Shown here: positions 57,856 through 64,000 of the stretch, piece after piece | How positions within the stretch are numbered: the stretch's first letter is position 1 | Layout: every line of letters begins with the position of its first letter | DNA from: Isoetes taiwanensis | Lineage: Eukaryota > Streptophyta > Lycopodiopsida > Isoetales > Isoetaceae | Length of the DNA stretch: 64,000 nt | NCBI GenBank assembly: GCA_021234155.1 | Contig: JAJEKV010000109.1 | Span: 2,088,764 to 2,152,763, forward strand | Direction of reading: 5' to 3' | Notes under the pieces: generated by a model | The model's input: the letters and a program-made list of their open reading frames with translations, nothing else | The model's database searches: none | Told to the model about the DNA's origin: nothing | Translations under genes and position numbers: made by a program

Positions 57856-58315
57856 GATGATAATGCTCATTGGTATTTCCTTCTGTTATCACTTTCAAGC
57901 AAAGCAAGATAGAAAGTTAGTCTCCTGCCAAGTACCTAGTGAATGTCTAATGAGGTAATCTAGAACAACGACATGTCCCCTAGTATTGCACTATGAAGCA
58001 TTACTACTAATTGTGGACTTTGCCTAAGTTCATATGACTCAAATGCACCCATTTTTAGAATATAAGGGTTTTATTTAGTAGAATGATGCAAAATTTCAAA
58101 TGCGCAGGTGTAGGTGAGATGGCAGCCTTGTATCTATTAAGCCAAAGTGCGCTAACCGAAGCCAGGTTCGCCTACCAGAGACGCAATCTCGCTTAAAGAA
58201 TACCGCAGCATTCGCAACTGCGATAGTTCAGGATTCATAGTCAAGGCCGTGAATAATGGTCCGAACTGTGCATCAACGCATTGAGTTTAAATGCGCTATA
58301 TCACAGAAGCTAATA
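57856..58315. other. Transition to less repetitive DNA
   Basis: No gene recognised. From about 58100 the GC content rises and array-related sequence ends. Confidence 0.45.
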
Positions 58316-58531
58316 TTAGCTCATGTAATGAGCTTCAGTTGAGGTGCGTAAACGGTGATAAACCAAAATGGCACGTGAGGAATGAGACACCACCAGAAGC
58401 TCCTTCGCCGTGAGAGTTGATGAAGCGATGGCGTATGAGCCCGACCACCTCGCCAGGTAGAGCCGAAGATCGCTGATTTCTTGAAACGCCATATATTTAC
58501 AGCGGCGCGTGCTTTCCGGCGAGGTTGTCAA
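58316..58531 (-). other. ORF of unknown function
   Basis: A 71-codon minus frame with KYMAFQEISDLRLYLARW and AIASSTLTAKELLVVSHSS. It has amphipathic coding-like character and sits in GC-richer DNA. No family recognised. Confidence 0.3.
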
Positions 58532-59276
58532 AATGGAGGATGTTTGGCCGCATGCGCCTCGGCCGTTATTTAAGCAAGTGCTTTACAAGAAGGACAAGAG
58601 GAAATGCGGTGGCTTTTGCAACGTAAACTCCTCAAAGACTTCATCCAATGAGAATTCTCGATCGGCTGATCTCAGATAATGACTTGTTACAACAGAAGTT
58701 CCAACTCTGGGGATCTTAATCATGTGGAATCGATATTATAAACGCCCATGTTTAATAATATTATCTATTATTATCTATTATCTTTCGTTTCAACTATCTC
58801 TCTCTTTTCGAGGCATGTTTAGTTGATATTATTATCTACGACCATCCATGTAATGCATTCCTATAAGTGAATAGAATTGTTTTGTTTTACATTGAGTAAA
58901 TGTTTCTATGACGTAATTTCAATAGTAATATTTGAGCCATCGAGGCTTCCCCTGGAGAAATTGGGCGCCAGCTTCTACTTTCCTTTCAAGGCACCCGCCG
59001 CTTCTCGAATAGTTCCCCTGTAAATTGGGCCTAATTTTCGCTCTTCGTATTAGTTTGGAAGATAGTTTACGAAGGCTTCATTGTGAAAATGTTTTCACTC
59101 ACTTTCCTCTTTCCTTTTTTGTAGGCAAAAGGAAAACGCACAAAACATAGATCGTAACCTAAGATAAGAACTAAAAGATAACAATCAATCATGCACAAAT
59201 ACGCTACATCATCATATCATATAAAGTTAAGGAAATACATGACTCATAGATTGTAATTATTGGTGATTCTATTAAT
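58532..59276. other. Interval with a GGCGCC-containing motif
   Basis: GAGAAATTGGGCGCCAGC at about 58956 and AAATTGGGCCTAATTTTCGC at about 59024 recur in related form at 62924-63052. No gene recognised. Confidence 0.4.
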
Positions 59277-59426
59277 TCAAAGCCATGCGCCTCCCGGAAT
59301 CCACACAATATGGATAGTAACATGATAATCACGGGGAGTCTTCCATTCGACAAGAGTTATACCATGCCAGCCTGGATCGAGGGAGACTTTGACCTCGCAG
59401 CATGAAGCAAGATCGCCAAAGGTCAT
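59277..59426 (-). CDS. Small ORF or exon under a TATA box, unknown
   Basis: ATG at 59426 opens MTFGDLASCCEVKVSLDPGW, then HGITLVEWKTPRDYHVTIHI, and ends in PGGAWL and a stop, 49 codons. An upstream extension without ATG runs to 59474. The TATA box at 59505-59512 would start transcription near 59480. The balanced composition and two adjacent cysteines look like real protein. The family is not recognised. It could be an exon of a larger gene. Confidence 0.35.
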   Translation of the reverse strand: MTFGDLASCCEVKVSLDPGWHGITLVEWKTPRDYHVTIHIVWIPGGAWL

Positions 59427-59499
59427 AAGGCGCGAGGGTGCCGGGTCAGACCCTAAGACATGCAGACATGGCAAAGTGGTGTCGCCGTAGTTCTCACGC

Positions 59500-59515
59500 G
59501 GCTATATTTATAGCC
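59500..59515 (-). promoter_or_regulatory. TATA box inside a short inverted repeat
   Basis: GGCTATATTTATAGCC has 7 bp complementary arms (GGCTATA / TATAGCC) around TT. The minus strand reads TATAAATA, the plant TATA consensus. Confidence 0.45.
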
Positions 59516-59949
59516 ATGGAATTATTGATGACCACCGTAGCAACATTATTAAGTGTATATAATGCAGTAGTATGTATATGCACAATTCGCGCATAATACC
59601 ATCAATAATTACTTGCGGTATAAATATTATATCTCAAACCAATTTCGGGTCTACATCAAATTTGGCCTTCTGCCTACTATGGTCTCTCATTCGTCTCCAA
59701 CGCGATTCCATCACCGCAAGATGAATCACTTAAAACTTCAAGCAAAGGCCGAAGCAGAAATACCCATGGAAGACCGATGACCATACGCCTAAATCCTTCG
59801 CCATTATCCTCCGATCCCTTCGATGTTATCATCATCCATCCGATATATGGAAATCGTAGAGCATCAAATGTACATGATAGAGAAGATCACAGCCCGCAAG
59901 GAAAATGACTTAAGAGTCCCCAAAATGAACGCCATTATCTTCTCGTAAA
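59516..59949. other. Interval, nothing recognised
   Basis: No supported gene or repeat. Confidence 0.45.
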
Positions 59950-61541
59950 TCATACTGTAATCATGTATGAGATAGTATTAGTACAACTTGTCTTCATATG
60001 CGCAACTTGCTCAACGTAGATCCGTGGAAATTGGGTCACTTCACTTTGCCCTAGAATGGTTCCCTTGAATGCGATAGGTATCACGAATTGGCGCCTCTCA
60101 ATTTCAAGGTGGCCGTATGTATACCAGATAACGCACAAGACCGGGCTTAGAATGTAATGCCATAATAATTGATATATCAATAATTTTTCACCACTATAAA
60201 AGCAGCTCCATCAAAAGATTCATCTCTCATGGTTTCCTTGCCTGATCGTCCGTGAGAACATCCCATCCTTCCAAGTGCTACTTGAGCTGGCTAACGAGCA
60301 TTAACCGCTATGTGCGATTCAAAAAGTTAGTCTTGATCCATGGCTCCAGTCCAAAGCGTATGGACTGCTAGTGCTTCGCGTGAAGCTCACCGTTGTGGTC
60401 CACCAGATAGCTTCCCTGATCAATGTGATCTTTGAGTTGAATGGCATCGCCTTTGGCAGCGCTGGACGACTTGTGCGAATCGCTGTAGACCTAGATGATA
60501 ATGTACCGCATGGGGCGATATAATAAATGTTGCAAGGATGTAATAAGCATAGTCAGTCATTATATAATGTAACGCATCTATAATTCCTTAGGGTCAGCTT
60601 CTTTGATCTCCACCGCTAGTAATTCGGGCTGCCTCACCAATTTGTAGGCCTTCAGGATAGCGAAGGTCTCGTTGAATCGTCCTAAATTGGTCGTGAAAAT
60701 AACTAAATTAAAGGTTTTATTTACGGGTAAGTAAATTCACTACCAATTTGGTTAGCAAGGCAACTAAACTAGAGAATTTTAAGACAAGGAAATGAGTGCA
60801 ACGCTATCATTTCAAAAAGAAGTAATTACAATTGATCATAACATATTTCACATTTTTGAAATCATAAATCGCCATTCGCTCCTGAGGCACCTCTTCAATG
60901 ATCCTTGCCGGTTCTTCATGTTGGGGCTGAGGTTGTTGTGTGTCGCCTTCTTTGATCTTTTTCCATTCTTTGCCTAAAATTCGCAAATTTCGCCTTATTC
61001 TCCTCATATCTCAGACTTCATTGTCTTCTGCACTGCCACCTCTTCCTCTAGATCTTGACTGCTCAATGTGTTGGGGACCACATCTCTCCATCCGCATTGG
61101 CTTATGTGTTTCCACAAAGACAGAATCAGATCTTTAGCAACCTCTTCCCTCTAACTTTGAGGTCGCCTCACAATGTCCTCGAGTATTCACCTCGCCGCCC
61201 CTCAAGGCGCTGGATGTTGTCTTTTCTTCTCCCAATAGAATTCCAAACTCGAGCCATGTAGTCAAGCCGCCTTTTGAGCCTCTACTTGAATTCCAGCCTT
61301 TGTCCCTGCCTCGTAATGGATCGGTGACCCTCGCTTATGGTTGTAGAGGAGAACTGACAAGGTGTGTCTCTGTGAGCGTGAAGTCGAGGCTATGAACATT
61401 TTGAAGTAGAGGCCTCTTCTTTCCCTCTTTGATCTTTTGTAGTGCCCGAGCTTTTGATTTTTTCTCGCCTAACATGACATCGAAGTTGCTCAATATCCGC
61501 ATAAGCTTAATTTCCAAATTTTCGCCTATCTCAAAAGACAT
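59950..61541 (-). other. Possible multi-exon minus-strand gene, unknown
   Basis: Coding-like minus frames fall in series. 61335-61541: MSFEIGENLEIKLMRILSNF, then EKKSKARALQKIKEGKKRP. 60800-61007: MRRIRRNLRILGKEWKKIKE, then PQPQHEEPARIIEEVPQERM. About 60590-60690 has FNETFAILKAYKLVRQPELL-like sequence. About 60380-60490 has KGDAIQLKDHIDQGSYLVDH-like sequence. 59950-60180 has RRQFVIPIAFKGTILGQ. The first two are rich in Lys and Glu and may be helical. Exon borders are not proven and several frames are broken. It could equally be the ORF series of an unrecognised transposon. Confidence 0.35.
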
Positions 61542-62218
61542 TGTTTTATAGCCCTCGCGACACCGCAGTTTCTACTTAAAAAGCACCAATCGGAAAAAGA
61601 AGTCGGTGAACAAGGCAACCTTCCAACATCAACTTCAGACTAGATAGGTGCACGCCCTACTTTCCAACCGATCAAGACTCTAGTACTCCTCCCCACTCCA
61701 TCAGACCTCATTGTCAAGAGACCAAGGACGCAGCCCAATAAGTCAGTAGGAAAACAAATGTTAAACCTGATAGTCAATAACAAAATTGGCCACTTCATAA
61801 AATGCGCACTGCCGCACACCCAAGTGATCGTGCAAATTCCTTTTTCGATGTCCTGCTTTTTTTCTCTGTGAATGCTTGGGAAACTTAGCATATTGCTTTT
61901 GATGGCCTGGAATTGGCGGCTAAATATTTATTTCCTCTGGCTGTATGTATGAGCCGCCGCTCGCAACATACATTAGCAGACAAGCATTGCAACTCAACTC
62001 TAGAGGTAGAAGTACCGGCCGGGGTCCCGGGTATGAACTAACTCCAAACACTACCGCCACCGCCTATTGTTCATGGCGATAGGCACTCACGGAAGTGTCC
62101 GTGTGGTAATAAATATAGCTATCCAAGAAAGCCGCTATCCACATCGCGGCCGAAATGGGTCAAGGAATTCTTCATAATCTTCCTTTGGCCATTTTGTATA
62201 TCCTCAAGTCGTGATCCA
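61542..62218. other. Interval, no recognised gene
   Basis: A minus frame at 61640-61891 (83 codons, with CTITWVCGSAHFMKW) has no recognised product. Confidence 0.35.
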
Positions 62219-62734
62219 ATGAAGCGCAGAAGCGTTTACCACGCCCACGACAAACCCGCGACTAACGTGGAAACACTTGAAAGGTTTGCCACCCTCCTCG
62301 GAATCGCCCAAGAAGATATTCGCCTACTTTGTCAGAGGGACTCCGAAAGCTTTCCTTCCATCTCTTTTACGCCTACATCCACTCGATACTACCGGCGAAC
62401 ATAAGCATCTATTCTCGTGAATATGGGGATGAGCTTGCCTCAAGGCACGGCATGTCTTCGGAAAGCGAAGTTTGTCTACTTCCTTCATGTATCCATAAGG
62501 GCCCGGCCCATTGTTCCAATCTTCTTCAGCTCCAAGGCTCACTTTCATGGTAATGCCTCCCAAGATAACTTGCTTCCTTCAGAATGTGGGAAAGCTATCC
62601 TTGATCTCCTTCGCCAGCCTTTTGCAGATCTAGAGGATGCATGGACTTTTACTGGCGACAGAATTGTTGGTGAAAAGTCTAGCCTATCTTTCACTTCAAT
62701 TTTTCTCCTTCTCGCCCTTCAACCGGCCTCGTAG
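62219..62734 (+). other. Two coding-like frames, unknown
   Basis: 62219-62404 has KRRSVYHAHDKPATNVETLE and RFATLLGIAQEDIRLL. 62417-62734 has LLPSECGKAILDLLRQPFAD, then LEDAWTFTGDRIVGEKSSLS and a stop. They look like two parts of one protein split by an indel. No family recognised. Confidence 0.35.
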
Positions 62735-62930
62735 AGAATAATCAGCAACTTCGGTGCACAATGACCACGCATTCGCTATCGATATACAAAGTGGTCGTAG
62801 TCACGATAGTTGACTTTAATCGCTTGCAGCCGCTTACAGCCTTTCCAATCCTCGGTGACATGTATACGTAAGGCATTAGATAAAACACATACATCATCTT
62901 CATTTGCTTGCATCTAGCTGTCCTAAATTG
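62735..62930. other. Short interval, nothing recognised
   Basis: No gene or repeat seen. Confidence 0.4.
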
Positions 62931-63052
62931 GGCGCCGCCCCTAATTTCGCACTCACCACATTGAGCTGGAAATCGGCTGGCGCCTAATTTCCTCGAACGG
63001 ATCCCAAATTCGCTGGCGCCAAATTTGCACTGTCAGGGAGAAATTAGGCGCC
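62924..63052. repeat. GGCGCC/AATTTC motif cluster with a 13 bp inverted repeat
   Basis: GGCGCC occurs at 62931, 62979, 63015 and 63047. GGCGCCTAATTTC (62979-62991) and GAAATTAGGCGCC (63040-63052) are perfect complements 48 bp apart. A related motif stands at 58956-58969. Confidence 0.75.
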
Positions 63053-64000
63053 TACTTCCAAAATGAGTGTCAAGAATTGGAAATTGGGCTTTCCACCTCT
63101 GGAACTGTGATAGTAATGAATCCTGGGCTGTGGGGCCACGGTGGTAGTGCACTCACGTAATAAGCTCCACCGACGGAGTGCCCGTGATTTGCCCTTCTTA
63201 GGCTTCCCGGGAGAATGCCCACCGGCTTCGGCCGCTGAATTTCTTCTCGGCAGTCACTTCGCGGTATAGTCTTTGTTGCGTCATTGCCTTCCCGGCTGAC
63301 ACCTAACGCATTCAATTGCCGTGATTTCCGCCGTGATCTCTAAGATTTCCTTGGCATAGAAAAGAATATCGTTCTCGCCAAGTGCTTCCTTTAATCAAGG
63401 CTCACTCGTTCGTGGATCGAACGGCATTTACATCGTTATCGTGGAGGGGTGCATCCGCTGGTCAGATAAACGATTCAGAGAGTGTCCAAATGTTTCGACT
63501 TATGACTCACAAGTCATATTTGCCGGGCTTTATGCATCTTGAACATCGACTTCAATTTCAAGTCTACCCCGTGAGGGTAGATTCTTCCCGTGGCTTGATA
63601 AAAGGTTATGGCGCCTGCGGATAACTCATGTTCCGCTTCTCCCATGACGACGTCACACCGATGGAGTGAACTTCAATGGTCCGCCGCGACTTCGCTCTTC
63701 GAGAAGAAGGCATAAAGACTCTCTCCTGAACTATTTGCTCATGTGAGATGTTCCGCTTTTATGCCTCTTGACTGACCACTCACCTGGTACTCAAGGCTTA
63801 GAGGGTTCCTTCTTCGACGATCGTCCTTCTCAAGACTCACCTCGTGCTGGTTCTTGCCCCGGAGCATCGCGTGAATAGTGCTTTCGACTGCTCTCGCTTT
63901 TTGTGTTCTAATATCTCACCGCCGACAGTCAGAGTAGCATCCAAGATATCGGCTTCTGATTTGATGCCCGAGCTTAAACTTTCTTACATATATATAGAGT
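63053..64000. other. Right end of window, no recognised gene
   Basis: Frames at 63070-63315 (minus) and 63382-63624 (plus, with SVQMFRLMTHKSYLPGFMHL) are coding-like but unassigned. The GC content stays higher than in the array. Confidence 0.35.

Noticed and set aside
58140-58200. tRNA-like GGTTCGCC element
   Set aside because: No acceptor or anticodon stem could be paired around it.

Overview
The window looks like nuclear DNA of a land plant, most likely a seed plant. It is rich in transposable elements, and no gene in it is intact beyond doubt. The evidence is nested LTR retrotransposons with plant-type initiator-Met tRNA primer sites, a chromovirus-type Ty3 polyprotein, a MITE and a hAT-like transposon, and an array of broken genes for an 11S-globulin-like bicupin. 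The species cannot be named from the sequence.

Layout. Positions 1-5102: a Copia LTR (156-361, minus strand, body running off the left edge) sits inside an LTR of a second minus-strand element. That element has a 2.7 kb LTR at 2432-5102 and only about 1.5 kb of interior, as in a non-autonomous large retrotransposon derivative. Positions 5103-10360: a GC-rich, decayed non-LTR retrotransposon with a proline-rich ORF1-like part, an endonuclease domain, a reverse transcriptase and a CTTC-repeat tail. A 624 bp MITE splits its endonuclease. Positions 11225-47165: an array of bicupin pseudogene copies, all on the minus strand. The first copy is split by a 13.4 kb Ty3 element (12392-25797) flanked by the 5 bp duplication AGTAG, and a paralogous empty site survives at 26471. 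Another copy is split by a 3.4 kb CAGGG-ended hAT-like element (37392-40786). About 4.5 kb of the array plus its flank is present twice (about 11225-28990 without the Ty3 element, and about 41600-46360). Positions 47166-64000: low-complexity DNA, a small plausible gene at about 48667-48970, a DUF7869-type transposase-like remnant (51150-52260), stray bicupin 3' fragments, and a less repetitive right end (58100-64000) with a possible multi-exon minus-strand gene of unknown function.

The most unusual structure is inside the Ty3 element, upstream of gag. Two tandem modules (14370-16065 and 16199-18317) have the same order: two nested inverted repeats, a TATAAATAG box, a GC-rich ORF block, a shared ACTCTTGATCCCT motif and a shared GAGACTTTTGTA motif. 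They look like two extra transcription units.

Nearly every recognisable coding region is cut by short indels, while long stretches between copies stay near identical. This may be real decay or an under-corrected assembly, and it limits every gene model here. All domain calls were made by eye without database searches.
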